Part shown: in pieces, positions 1 to 9,400 of the stretch
How positions within the stretch are numbered: the first letter of the stretch is position 1
Layout of the letters: the number at the start of each line of letters is the position of its first letter
Assembly (NCBI RefSeq): GCF_008728855.1
Contig: NZ_CP042906.1
Location: 4,927,001 to 4,991,000, forward strand
Source of the DNA: Hypericibacter terrae
Lineage (GTDB): Bacteria; Pseudomonadota; Alphaproteobacteria; Dongiales; Dongiaceae
Direction of reading: 5' to 3'
Length of the DNA stretch: 64,000 bases
Program-made: the position numbers and the translations under genes
Notes under the pieces: model-generated
The model's input: only the letters and a program-made list of their open reading frames with translations
The model's database searches: none
Told to the model about the DNA's origin: nothing

Positions 1-2
1 GC

Positions 3-857
3 TTCGCGCTGATGCCGGCGCCGACCCTGCTGGCGACCCGGCCCCTGGCGCCGTGGGGCGGGCTCTCCGACATGATGCTGGCGCGCGACGGCAGCGCGCT
101 TCTGAGCGTCAGCGATATCGGCTGGTGGTGGCGCCTGCGCCTCACGCGCGACGCGCAAGGAAGGCTCACCGGCGTGCCGGGCGCCGAGGCGGCACCCTTG
201 CGCGATCTCGACGGCACCGCCCTCACGAGGAAATTCGAATCCGACGCCGAATCGATGACGCGGTTGGCCGACGGGCGCTGGGTGGTGGGGTTCGAGCGCC
301 ATCACCGGCTCTGGAGCTACGCCGGGAGCGATCAGGATACGGCGCTGCCCGAAGGCCCCGCCTCGCCGATCGACGGGCCGGCGACGCTGGCCAACCTGCC
401 CGAGAACAACGGCATCGAGGCGCTGGCCGAGCTTGCCGACGGGCGGATCCTGATGCTGGCGGAGGGCCAGGAGAATGCGCCCGGCGACGGAATCGGCTGG
501 CTGGGAAAGCCCGGCGCCTGGGACCTGGTCACGATTCGGCACAGCCAGGGCTTCCGGCCCACCGCGCTGGCGCGGGTGCCGTCGGGCGATCTGCTGCTGC
601 TCGAGCGCTACTTCACCAAGGCCAAGGGACCCGCGGTACGGATCTCCTTCATCGCGGCCGCCTCATTGCTGCCGGGCGCCCGATTGCAGCCGGCGCTGCT
701 GGCGGAATGGCGCCTGCCGATGACGGTCGACAATTTCGAATGTCTCGCCGTCGAACCGGACGTCGAGGGCGGGCTCTATCTCTTCATCCTCTCGGACGAC
801 AACCAGAACCCGCTCCAGCGCACGCTGCTGATGCAGTTCCACTGGGCGGGGCCGTAG
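3..857 (+). CDS. Esterase-like activity of phytase family protein (5' partial)
   Basis: The reading frame is open through the left edge of the window, so the true start and any signal peptide probably lie upstream; an internal ATG sits at position 12. The visible 284 residues look like the phytase-like esterase (PF13449-type) beta-propeller family. There is an early GGLSDM segment, then FESDAESMTRL and GFERHHRLWSY, the acidic Glu/Asp pattern typical of that family, and a NNGIEAL segment followed by LLLLERY. Members are usually exported and their substrate is rarely known. The gene converges on cysH with a 12-bp hairpin between them. The family call rests on remembered motif resemblance; the function is not established. 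Confidence 0.72.
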   Translation, partial: FALMPAPTLLATRPLAPWGGLSDMMLARDGSALLSVSDIGWWWRLRLTRDAQGRLTGVPGAEAAPLRDLDGTALTRKFESDAESMTRLADGRWVVGFERHHRLWSYAGSDQDTALPEGPASPIDGPATLANLPENNGIEALAELADGRILMLAEGQENAPGDGIGWLGKPGAWDLVTIRHSQGFRPTALARVPSGDLLLLERYFTKAKGPAVRISFIAAASLLPGARLQPALLAEWRLPMTVDNFECLAVEPDVEGGLYLFILSDDNQNPLQRTLLMQFHWAGP

Positions 858-865
858 TCTTCTTT

Positions 866-892
866 CCTCTCCCCCACGGAGTGGGGGAGAGG
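866..892. terminator. Perfect 12-bp hairpin between convergent genes
   Basis: Two perfectly complementary 12-base arms (866-877 and 881-892) enclose a 3-base loop directly after the stop codon of the first gene and before the end of cysH. It has the C-rich/G-rich form of the intergenic palindromes seen elsewhere in the window and could serve as a bidirectional terminator. There is no clear T-tract on either side. Confidence 0.5.
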
Positions 893-909
893 AAGCAATG
901 GCCACGAGC

Positions 910-1746
910 TCAGATCGAATAGTCCAGGTGGATGCCGCATTCGCGCTTGTCGGTGCCGGCCCAGCGGCCGTCGCGCGCGTTCTCGCCATCATGGACGGGC
1001 CGCGTGCAGGGCGCGCAGCCGATCGAGGCGTAGCCTTCGTCGAACAGCGGGTGCTGCGGCAGGCGATAGCGCTTGAAGGCCGCCTGCACATCCGCCGAAT
1101 TCCAGCCGGCGAGCGGGTTGAGCTTGATCTGCCCGGCCGCGGCTTCGGCGAAGGGGAGCGCGCTGCGCTCGCCGCCGTGATAGCGCTTGCGGCCCGTGAT
1201 CCAGGCATCGAAGCCCTTGAGCGCGCGATCGAGCGGACGCACCTTGCGCAGCGCGCAGCAGCGGTTGGGATCGCGCGACCAGAGATCGCCATGGGGATCC
1301 TCGGCCGCGAGCTCGGCCGGATCGGGCTCGATCGAGCGCAGATCGGTGAGGCCGAAGCGCTGCTTGAGGATGTCGCGATACATGAGGGTCGCATCGAAAT
1401 GCTTGCCGGTCTCGAGGAAGATCACCGGCACGGAAGCGTCGATCTCGGCCACGAGCTGCAGCACGATCGCGGCCTCGGCACCGAAGGAGGACACCACCGC
1501 GACGCGGCCCGGAAAGAGATCGCGGATCGCGGTCGCGAGAATCTTCTGCGCCGTCATGCCGCGAAACCGGAGATCGAGATCGGCCGCATAGGCCGCGAGC
1601 GGCGACCGCTTGGGCTTGGCCGTTTCGGCGACGCCCTCGAGCCCCGCCAGGCTTTCCATCACCGCATCGGCCTTCGGCGGCGTGGCGATCGCCGGCTCGA
1701 CGAAACTGCGACCGGCGCAATCGGCAAACATCACATCCATCGGCAT
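910..1746 (-). CDS. cysH: Adenylyl-sulfate (APS/PAPS) reductase
   Basis: This enzyme reduces activated sulfate to sulfite in assimilatory sulfate reduction in the cytoplasm. The 278-residue product has the PP-loop-like SSFGAE segment (87-92), a LETGKHF segment (111-117), and the cysteine set of the iron-sulfur (APS-reducing) subclass: Cys163-Cys164 and Cys244-x2-Cys247 for a 4Fe-4S cluster, plus the catalytic Cys270 in a KRECGIH tail. The presence of both cysteine pairs favours APS over PAPS as substrate. The ATG at 1746 has a GGGAG four bases upstream; a second ATG two codons in is an alternative. No other cys genes are adjacent. An AT-rich 340-base region with a palindrome lies upstream and may control it. 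Confidence 0.93.
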   Translation of the reverse strand: MPMDVMFADCAGRSFVEPAIATPPKADAVMESLAGLEGVAETAKPKRSPLAAYAADLDLRFRGMTAQKILATAIRDLFPGRVAVVSSFGAEAAIVLQLVAEIDASVPVIFLETGKHFDATLMYRDILKQRFGLTDLRSIEPDPAELAAEDPHGDLWSRDPNRCCALRKVRPLDRALKGFDAWITGRKRYHGGERSALPFAEAAAGQIKLNPLAGWNSADVQAAFKRYRLPQHPLFDEGYASIGCAPCTRPVHDGENARDGRWAGTDKRECGIHLDYSI

Positions 1747-2000
1747 TCAACTCCCGAGGCCCCAGGGACCCATGCTCATTAGCTGCGATCGACAGGGCCA
1801 AGGTCAAATGAATTACCGTCTCCTATCGTGATTGTTTATATAACACATTTTACAAGTGTTAATTAAATCAACTGCACGCTAAATAGCTGGTTTAACTTCA
1901 GTTTTCGCGATGAAAGGGTTTACGGGCGCTCAGAGATTAGGCAGCGAGTTGCCGAAGCGCGTGCCCGAGCGCAGGGCGACATCCGGAGGTCCCAAAAGCG
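1747..2000. other. AT-rich intergenic region upstream of cysH
   Basis: This stretch between cysH and rpmB is markedly AT-rich around 1800-1910 in an otherwise very GC-rich window. That is expected for a promoter region for cysH, which is read leftward. I see no coding potential or recognisable RNA gene. A palindrome at 1841-1861 is listed separately. Confidence 0.5.
1841..1861. promoter_or_regulatory. Palindromic candidate operator upstream of cysH
   Basis: TAACAC and GTGTTA form perfect 6-base arms separated by 9 bases, about 95 bases upstream of the cysH start. This is a plausible binding site for a sulfur or redox regulator (LysR or Rrf2 type), but no regulator gene is adjacent. The role is inferred from symmetry and position only. 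Confidence 0.3.
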
Positions 2001-2030
2001 AATGCCGCCCGGTTGGACCCGGGCGGCATT
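2001..2030 (-). terminator. Terminator after rpmB
   Basis: A perfect 12-base stem (2001-2012 with 2019-2030) with a 6-base loop lies 58 bases beyond the rpmB stop. On the minus strand it is followed by a short run of T (CGCTTTT). It is also T-flanked on the plus strand, so it may act in both directions. Confidence 0.6.
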
Positions 2031-2088
2031 TTCGCTGTCTTCAGAGAGGGAGGTCGACGACCCGTTCGGGCCGAAACTCGTGAGAAGC

Positions 2089-2388
2089 TTAAGCGGCGGC
2101 CTGCTGCTTGGCGAGGGCCTTCTCGATCCGCTTCTTCAGCCGGCGCGCATCGTCCGACAGGCGCATATTGCTGATACCGAGCAGATAGGCGTCGATGCCG
2201 CCATTATGCTCGACCGTGCGGAGCGCATTGACGCTGAGGCGGATATGGACCACGCCACCCAGCGCATCGCTCGTGAGCGAGGCCTGCTGCAGGTTCGGCA
2301 TGAACCGACGCTTGGTCTTGTTGTTCGCGTGGCTCACATTGTGGCCCGACTGGATGCCTTTACCGGTCAGGGGGCAGCGGCGCGCCAT
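2089..2388 (-). CDS. rpmB: 50S ribosomal protein L28
   Basis: This is a structural protein of the large ribosomal subunit. The 99-residue product begins MARRCPLTGKG and contains the family's SHANNKTKRRF segment (19-29), followed by the NLQ segment and a basic C-terminal helix ending in KALAKQQAAA. The start at 2388 is chosen by homology and by an AAGGAC ribosome-binding site just upstream; the frame stays open further upstream but that part is not L28. The gene stands alone, without rpmG. It is followed by a strong hairpin terminator. Confidence 0.97.
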   Translation of the reverse strand: MARRCPLTGKGIQSGHNVSHANNKTKRRFMPNLQQASLTSDALGGVVHIRLSVNALRTVEHNGGIDAYLLGISNMRLSDDARRLKKRIEKALAKQQAAA

Positions 2389-2578
2389 GGCTAAGTCCTT
2401 ATTTACCAATAATTTACCGCCTCGACCCAGGTCTTGAGTCCGGCGGCGAGGCGCGAGTTTTACGGCAGCCCCACCCCCGCCGTCAACCCTGGCGTCGGGG
2501 CAGGTCGTCGCGGGGGATCCAGGGCCCCTCGGGCGGCCAGGGGCGCCGTCCGGCCAGGTGGCGGCGTCGGACCGGGAT

Positions 2579-3568
2579 CTAACCCTTGCGAAAGGCCGCC
2601 AGCAGCGCCTGCGCCGCCGCCGGCGGACTGACGCGGCCGCAGGCGACCTGGGTCTCGAGCTCGGGCAGCCGGCCCGCCACCTCGGGATGGGCCTTGAGCG
2701 CGGCCAGCAGACTCTCGGAGAGCTCGCTCCAGAGCCAGGTCTTGGCCTGGGCCGCGCGGCGCGCGGCCCGCGTTCCGCTGGCTTCCGCCGCCTTCGCCGC
2801 CGCCTCGACCGCCTGCCACAGCGTGTCGATGCCCTTGCCGCTGACGGCGGAAACCTCGCGCACGGCGACGGCACCCTCGGCCGCCGGCCGCAGCAATCGC
2901 AGGGCGGCCTGATAATCGGCCGCGGTCCGGCCGGCGATCGGCTCGAGAGGCCCGTCCGATTTCGTCACGATCACCAGATCGGCCAGCTCGACGATGCCGC
3001 GCTTGATGCCCTGCAGATCGTCGCCGCCGCCCGGCTGCACCAGCAGCAGGAAGAGATCGACCATGTCGGCGACCGCGGTCTCGGACTGGCCGACGCCCAC
3101 CGTCTCGATCATGACGATGTCGAAGCCGGCCGCTTCGCAGACCAGCATCGCCTCGCGCGTGCGCCGCGCCACGCCGCCCAGCGTCTCGCCCGCGGGCGAG
3201 GGCCGGATGAAGGCGGAGGCATGGCGCGCCAGCTCCGCCATGCGGGTCTTATCGCCCAGGATCGAGCCGCCGCTGACGCGCGAGGAAGGATCGATCGCCA
3301 GCACCGCGAGGCAATGGCCGGCCTGGACCAGATGCAGGCCGAAGGCTTCGATGAAGGTGGATTTGCCGACGCCGGGCGGCCCCGAGATGCCGAGCCGCAG
3401 GGCATGGCCGGTCGCCGGCAGCAGCTTCTCGATCAGCCGGTCGGCGGCCGAGCGGTCCGCCGCACGATTGGATTCCACCAGCGTGATGGCGCGGGCGAGC
3501 GCGCGGCGGTCGCGCGCCTCGACGCCGGCGGCGAGTTCCATCAGCGAGCGGTCCGAATCACCGCCCAT
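2579..3568 (-). CDS. meaB: Methylmalonyl-CoA mutase-associated GTPase MeaB
   Basis: MeaB is a G3E-family GTPase chaperone that loads and protects the adenosylcobalamin cofactor of methylmalonyl-CoA mutase. The 329-residue product has a Walker A SGPPGVGKST (62-71), the DPSS segment, the ETVGVGQSE switch region, and a VTKSDG guanine-specificity motif. The start at 3568 gives the family's usual length and overlaps the 3' end of the upstream ABC transporter gene by 11 bases, implying translational coupling. The mutase itself lies about 6.5 kb upstream on the same strand, so the two may share a long transcript or are only loosely clustered. Confidence 0.95.
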   Translation of the reverse strand: MGGDSDRSLMELAAGVEARDRRALARAITLVESNRAADRSAADRLIEKLLPATGHALRLGISGPPGVGKSTFIEAFGLHLVQAGHCLAVLAIDPSSRVSGGSILGDKTRMAELARHASAFIRPSPAGETLGGVARRTREAMLVCEAAGFDIVMIETVGVGQSETAVADMVDLFLLLVQPGGGDDLQGIKRGIVELADLVIVTKSDGPLEPIAGRTAADYQAALRLLRPAAEGAVAVREVSAVSGKGIDTLWQAVEAAAKAAEASGTRAARRAAQAKTWLWSELSESLLAALKAHPEVAGRLPELETQVACGRVSPPAAAQALLAAFRKG

Positions 3569-5534
3569 GATGGCCCCGTGTCGGAAGGGCGGCCTCCGGT
3601 TGCCGGGCGGGCGCCACTGGCGCGGCCTCGGGCTCACCGGCAGGGGCAGGCTTGCGCGCCTGGGCCTGCTGGCGCGCCCACATGGTGGCGTAGATGCCGC
3701 CCTGCGCCAGCAGGGCCTCGTGCCGGCCGCGCTCGACGATGCGGCCTTCCTGCAGCACCAGGATCTCGTCGGCATGGACCACGGTCGAGAGGCGATGCGC
3801 GATCACGAGCGTGGTGCGGTTGGCGGAAACTTCGGCCAGGCTCTTCTGGATCTCCTTCTCGGTGCCGGTGTCGAGCGCCGAGGTCGCCTCGTCGAACAAG
3901 AGGATCGCGGGGCCTTTGAGGATCGTGCGCGCGATCGCCACGCGCTGCTTCTCGCCGCCGGAAAGCTTCAGGCCGCGTTCGCCGACCTTGGTCTGGTAAC
4001 CGTCGGGCAGGGTCACCACGAAATCGTGGATCCGTGCGAGCCGCGCCGCCGCCTCCACTTCCTCGCGCGAGGCGGAGGGGCGGCCATAGGCGATGTTGTA
4101 ATAGATCGTGTCGTTGAACAGCACCGTGTCCTGCGGAACGATGCCCAGCGCCGCGCGCAACGAGACCTGCTGCACCTCGCGGATATCCTGGCCGTCGATC
4201 CGGATATGCCCGGCATCGACGTCGTAGAAGCGGAACAGCAGCCGCGAGAGCGTCGATTTGCCGGCACCGCTCGGCCCCACCACCGCCACGGTATGGCCGG
4301 GCGCGATGCGGAACGACACGTCCTTCAGGATGGGGCGGCGCGGGTCATAGCCGAAATCGACATGGTCAAAGACAAGTTCGCCGCGTTCGACAAGGAGCGG
4401 CGGGGCGCCTGGCCGGTCGGGGACCTCGACCGTGAGCCCGAGCAGCTTGAACATCTGCTCCATGTCGATCAGCGACTGGCGCAGCTCGCGATAGACGGTG
4501 CCGAGGATGTTGAGCGGCAGATAGAGCTGGATCAGATAGGCATTCACCAGCACGAAATCGCCGACGGTCATCTGGTGGGCGACGACGCCGCTGGCCGCCA
4601 TGCCCATCATCAGGCTGACGCCGATCGCGATGATGCCGGCCTGGCCGATATTGAGATAGGAGAGGCTGACGCGCGTCTTGATCGCGGCCTTCTCGTAGCC
4701 TTGCAGCGCCACGTCGTAGCGGCGCGCTTCATGATCCTCGTTGCCGAAATATTTGACGGTCTCGTAATTGAGCAGGCTGTCGATCGCCTTGGTGTTGGCT
4801 TCGCTGTCGCTCTCGTTCATGCGCCGGCGGTATTTGATCCGCCATTCGGTGACGAAGAAGGTGTACCAGATATAGCCGCCGATCGTGACCGCGGTCACCA
4901 GCGCGAACCAGACATCGTAGAAGTGCCAGAGCACGACGCAGACGAGCCCGATCTCGACGATGGTCGGGAACACGTTGAACAGCACGAAGAACAGCAGGAA
5001 TTCGATGCCCTTGGCGCCGCGCTCGATCGCGCGCGAAAGACCGCCGGTCTGGCGGTCGAGATGGAAGCGCAGTGAGAGCTGGTGGAGATGGCGGAAGGTC
5101 TGCAGCGCCACGCGCCGGATCGCGCGCTGCGCCACCTTGGCGAAGATGGCGTCGCGCAGCTCGGCAAAGACCTGCGCCAGGACGCGCGCCAGGCCATAGG
5201 CCGCCAGCAGGCCCAGCGGCAGGGCGATCGCGGTACCCGTGATCCCCAGCGCATCGACCATGCGCTTGAACAGGATCGGCACATAGAGATTGGTGACCTT
5301 GGCGAGGATCAGGCAGGTCGAGGCCACGACCACGCGGGCCTTGAGCTCCGTCTCGCCCGCGGGCCAGAGATGCGGCAGGAGCGATCGCAACGCCGCCCAT
5401 TGGCCGCGAGGCGACGAAGCGGCGGCAGGGGTCGGGACGGCGGGAGGAACCATTGGCGGCGTGGGGCTTTCGAGCGGCCTAAGCTCAGGATGAGACTCTC
5501 GTGGCGGCCTGCCGAACAACGCCATCCCTAGCAT
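3558..5534 (-). CDS. Atm1/HMT1-type ABC exporter, fused permease-ATPase
   Basis: This half-transporter has an N-terminal six-helix membrane domain (about residues 50-350) and a C-terminal ATPase. The ATPase carries Walker A GPSGAGKST, signature LSGGEKQRVAIARTIL, and Walker B LLFDEATSALD. The YFGNEDHEARRYD segment and AFVELRDAIFAKVAQRAIR resemble Atm1/Atm1-like exporters, which move glutathione-linked sulfur or metal compounds out of the cytoplasm and support Fe-S protein or metal homeostasis. The 658-residue length is normal for that group. No C39 peptidase domain is visible, so it is not a HlyB-type toxin exporter. The gene overlaps meaB. An ATG three codons further in is an alternative start. 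Confidence 0.88.
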   Translation of the reverse strand: MLGMALFGRPPRESHPELRPLESPTPPMVPPAVPTPAAASSPRGQWAALRSLLPHLWPAGETELKARVVVASTCLILAKVTNLYVPILFKRMVDALGITGTAIALPLGLLAAYGLARVLAQVFAELRDAIFAKVAQRAIRRVALQTFRHLHQLSLRFHLDRQTGGLSRAIERGAKGIEFLLFFVLFNVFPTIVEIGLVCVVLWHFYDVWFALVTAVTIGGYIWYTFFVTEWRIKYRRRMNESDSEANTKAIDSLLNYETVKYFGNEDHEARRYDVALQGYEKAAIKTRVSLSYLNIGQAGIIAIGVSLMMGMAASGVVAHQMTVGDFVLVNAYLIQLYLPLNILGTVYRELRQSLIDMEQMFKLLGLTVEVPDRPGAPPLLVERGELVFDHVDFGYDPRRPILKDVSFRIAPGHTVAVVGPSGAGKSTLSRLLFRFYDVDAGHIRIDGQDIREVQQVSLRAALGIVPQDTVLFNDTIYYNIAYGRPSASREEVEAAARLARIHDFVVTLPDGYQTKVGERGLKLSGGEKQRVAIARTILKGPAILLFDEATSALDTGTEKEIQKSLAEVSANRTTLVIAHRLSTVVHADEILVLQEGRIVERGRHEALLAQGGIYATMWARQQAQARKPAPAGEPEAAPVAPARQPEAALPTRGHHGR

Positions 5535-5583
5535 GAAACCGGCAGGCTCGCGACCTACTATCCTGCCGCCAGTCTCTTCTCAC

Positions 5584-5655
5584 CGTCATCGCCGGGCTCG
5601 ACCCGGCGATCCAGGGCCGTCGAGACTGGATGCCCGGATCAAGTCCGGGCATGAC
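5584..5655. repeat. REP-like repeat, family A
   Basis: This intergenic double palindrome starts GTCATCGCCGGGCTCGACCC and ends GTCCGGGCATGAC. It is built from two inverted elements. Related copies occur at 32640-32736 (opposite orientation) and 48744-48865. It separates the acyltransferase gene from the ABC exporter gene. Confidence 0.85.
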
Positions 5656-5701
5656 AGCAAAAATGCGCTCTACCAGCGACTTCGAGATGGAGGCGCCCGC
5701 C

Positions 5702-6361
5702 TCAAGCGCCGCCGCCCCGTTCGGCCCGATCGAAGAAACGGTTGAGCACCGTGGCCTTGCGCTTCTTGCCCTGGTCATATTCGCGCATGAAATAGATCGG
5801 TCGGTTGGGATAGAGCCGGCGCGCCTCGCGGATCAGATGCAGGGTCACGGTCGTGCCCGGCGAGACGAAGGTGATGAGCACACAGGAATCGCCGCCGTTG
5901 CATTCCTGGTAGGTGGGGATGTAGCTGCGCTCCATCCAGGCCTCGGCCACCTTCTGGTCGCATTCGGCCCAGCCGATATAGCCGACCGGCTGCTTGCCGC
6001 GGAAGGTGAAGAGGTAATGGCCGCGCTTGATCTGGCCGCGGATGACGCCGGTCAGCTTGCCGAACTTGAAGTTGCTGAAGGGCGGACGCGTATGGAGCAG
6101 CTCGGTCGCGAGGCCCAGCGCCATGATCCGGTTGTCGAGCTTTCGGCTGGTCAAGGGCTCACTGCCTTCGGCGGCCGGCACCGGCGCCGGATCGGCGCCG
6201 AGGAAGGCCGTGCCCTGGACGTCGGGAATCTGCATCCGGGGACCGCCCGGCGCGGCCTGGCCGGGACCCGCGGGACGCGGACCGGGACGCGCGCCGGCAG
6301 GGCGCTGCGGAGGCTGGGCTTGAGGCCCGGCTTGCAGGGGTTTGGGCTTGGGAGGCTCCAT
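5702..6361 (-). CDS. HlyC-fold (RTX toxin-activating) acyltransferase homologue
   Basis: Residues from about 75 onward align with the toxin-activating lysine-acyltransferase family (HlyC/RtxC, PF02794-type). A GVIRGQIKRGHYLFTF segment leads into QPVGYIGWAE (HlyC: YPVAYCSWAN), then a CVLITFVSPG segment and REARRLYPNRPIYFMRE. The first 55 residues are rich in Pro, Ala and Gly and are probably disordered. In the position of the catalytic Asp of HlyC (the ID-W segment) this protein has Thr; a His is present in LLHTRPP near the catalytic His. The start at 6361 has AAGGA seven bases upstream; an ATG two codons earlier lies only one base after it. No RTX toxin gene is present. It follows the giant coiled-coil gene by about 40 bases, so that protein is its likeliest partner. 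Activity is uncertain. Confidence 0.7.
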   Translation of the reverse strand: MEPPKPKPLQAGPQAQPPQRPAGARPGPRPAGPGQAAPGGPRMQIPDVQGTAFLGADPAPVPAAEGSEPLTSRKLDNRIMALGLATELLHTRPPFSNFKFGKLTGVIRGQIKRGHYLFTFRGKQPVGYIGWAECDQKVAEAWMERSYIPTYQECNGGDSCVLITFVSPGTTVTLHLIREARRLYPNRPIYFMREYDQGKKRKATVLNRFFDRAERGGGA

Positions 6362-6401
6362 GGCCATGTCCTTTTCGAACCCGCTTGGCGAGGACCGCCG
6401 C

Positions 6402-9400
6402 TCAGTGCGGCGCCGAGCGCCCGATCGAGCGCGACAAAACGAGATAGAGCTTGCCTACATCGGCCGTGATGAAAGCGGCGTTAAGCACGCTTTCCGGGTC
6501 GGCCTCCTGGGCCTGGGCCAGCAGCTCTTCGAACCGCCCCATATAGCGCTCGACCATGTCCCGGAACCGATCGTCGTCCTTGTAGCGCTGGTCGATGGCC
6601 GGCACCAGATAGCTGTCCTTGCCCCGGAACAGGCGGCGCGCAAAGACCGAGCGGTCGCCCTTGTGATAGTCCTTCCACACATCGGCGGGCACGTCGGTCT
6701 CGAGCAGCTTGCTGATGTCCATCGCCAGCGTGTTCAGCTCCTCGACCATCGCCGCCGCCGCGCGCAGGAACAGGTCGCGTGTCACATTCTCCTGCACGCG
6801 CTTCAGGTTCTGCACCTGGGTCTCGGCGGCGCTGGTCGAGCGCGTCAGCTGCTGGGTCTGCTGGTCGAAGCGCTGCGCCAGCTCCGCCACCTGGTTGCCG
6901 ATGCGATCGACCGTCTCGGTCAGGAACTGCGCGCGCTCGCCGAAGGTGGCTCCGATCTCGTTCGAGCGGCGCACCACATAGTCGGTGGCGTCGACCAGCT
7001 TCTCGGTCCTTCCGTCGAGCGAGCCGCCCATCTTGTCGAGCCGCTCGGCCACCTGGTCGCCGAGCTGCGTCAGCACCTGGATCTGGCTTTCGAGCTCGCC
7101 CTTGATCGCGGCCGAATCGGCGCGGGCCCCCGCCGCGACGGAAGCGAAACTCTCCGACTGGCCGCGCAGGCTGTCGCGGATCATGTCCACGAGCTGCCCC
7201 ACCTGGGTCGAGAGCTGCCCCAGCTCGGTCAGCTGATCCTTGACCACGCCGCGCACGGCGGCCACCTGCATCGCCGCCCGCCGCGCCATGCCGACCAGCC
7301 GCTCGGTGTCGCCCTGGAAGGTCTCCGCGATCGAGCGCGAATTGCGCGACGCTTCCTCGGCGGCATTGACCAGATCGCCCTTGAGCGTGCCGACGATGCG
7401 CTGCAGCTCGCCGATGCGCTCGGCGCTGACGCCCGTGGTCTCGCCCAGCGCGTCCGACAATTTGCCGATCGCCTCGCGCGCCTGCTGCTGCGCGGCGAAG
7501 GCGCCGGTCGCCACCGCCGCCAGGCGCGAGGCCTGATCCGAGAAGAGACGCCCGGCATTCTCGATCTTGCCCGCCCCGTCGGAGGCGGTGGCACCGATCC
7601 GGTCGGCCTGGTCGCGGCCCGCCATGATCATGCTGTCGATCTTCTCCAGCATGATCTCGCCGCTGCGCTTGTAATCGAGCAGCTTGGCCTCGGCCTGCCG
7701 CAGCACGCCCTCCATCCGCTCGCCGGCCTCGGCCGAGATCTGCTCGACCCCCGCCGCCTGCTCCGCCAGCGCCCGGCGCAGCTTCTGCGCATCCTCCGCG
7801 CTGTCGCGCCAATGGAGCCCGATGCGGTCGGTCTCGCTGCCGACCGATTCGAGCAGGCGTTGCGCTTCGTTTGCAAAATCCGCAGACGCCGCCGCCAGTC
7901 GCCGGCGCATCGCCTCGCCTTCGCCCTGGGCGCCGACCGCGAGATCGGCCAGCAACTCGCCTCCCGCGCGCCGGAACTGCGCCAGCGCCGCCTCGAGCTC
8001 GGCCCGCAGGGAGGTCGCCGAGGCTTCCCCCTGGTTTCGCAGCGCCGTGGTCGCGGCCGTGACGTCCTCCATCTGGCGGGCCAGCGAGGCCCCCAGCGCC
8101 GCGGCCTCGCTCTGGGCCGCGGTCGATTGCGCCCGCACCGCTTCGGCCTGGCGCGTCAGATCGTCCGACAGCGCCTTCGCATTGGCGGCACTTTCGGTTG
8201 CGATGGCGCGCAGGTGATCGAGCGCCTGATCGAAGGGCCGGCGCATCGCGGCGGCCGTGTCGTCGGCGAGGCGGCCAAGAGCCTGGCCGGCGGACGAGGC
8301 CTCGTCGCGCGCCGTCTGGCCGGTCTGCTGGAGAGTCGCCGTGCTTTCGCTCGCAACGCTGCGGATATGGTCGAGCGCCTGGTCCAGGGGCCGGCGCATC
8401 GTCACCGCGGTCTCTTCCGCCAGGCGGCCCAGCGCCTGGCCGGCCGTGGCCGCTTCGTCGCGCGCCGTCCGGCCGGTCTGCTGCAAGGTCGCCGCACTTT
8501 CGCTCGCGACGCTGCGGATGTGATCGAGCGCCTGATCCAGCGGGCGGCGCATCGCCACCGCAGTCTCTTCCGCCAGGCGGCCCAGCGCCTGGCCAGCCGT
8601 GGCCGCTTCGTCGCGCGCCGCCTGGCCGGTCTGCTGCAGGGTCGCGGCACTTTCGCTCGCGACGGTACGGATGTGATCGAGCGCCTGGTCCAGCGGCCGG
8701 CGCATCGCCACCGAGGCTTCTTCCGCCAGACGGCCGAGGGCCTGGCCTGCGGAGGCCGCTTCGTCGCGCGCCGTCTGGCCCGTCTGCTGCAGGGTCACGG
8801 CACTTTCGCTCGCGACGGTGCGGATGTGGTCGAGCGCCTGGTCCAGGGGGCGGCGCATCGCCACCGCGGTCTCTTCCGCCAGGCGGCCGAGGGCCTGACC
8901 GGCCGTGGCCGCTTCGTCGCGCGCCGTCTGGCCGGTCTGGACGAGCGCGGCAGCGCGTTCCGCCAGGACCTTCTCGAAATCGGCGCCGGCCGCCCCCGCG
9001 GCGCGGACCGCCGCGGCGATCTGCTGGGTCTGCTTGTCGGCGGCGGTGAGGCGCGCCTCGATATCGTCGGAAAGGCGCGTCAGGCTGTTGGTGAGATACT
9101 CCGTCGACGCGCCGATATCGGTCTTGAGATTCATGGTCGCATCGTCGGCGGTGCGGCCCAGCTGCTCCATCTGCTGCTGCAGCGTCGTCACCAGCTCGCC
9201 GCCGCGCTGCGCGGTGCGGTCGCCGGCAGCGGCCAGCTCGCGTGCGAGCCGCGCCATCGCCTGGCCGAAGCGGTCGATCGCGGAATCGACCGCCTGGCCC
9301 AGCTGCTCTTCCTGCATCTTGATCTCGGCCGCCATCGAGGTGCCCTGCTCGAGCGCGCGGGTCACCGCCGCGTCGATCTCGTCGGTGCGCCGCTCCATCT

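Noticed and set aside
3558..5534. HlyB-type toxin exporter paired with the HlyC-like protein
   Set aside because: It has no N-terminal peptidase-like domain, resembles Atm1-type exporters, and no HlyD-like adaptor or RTX protein is present.
8170..8935. Possible CRISPR-like array
   Set aside because: The repeats are 153 bp, contiguous without unique spacers, in frame, and part of a coding sequence.
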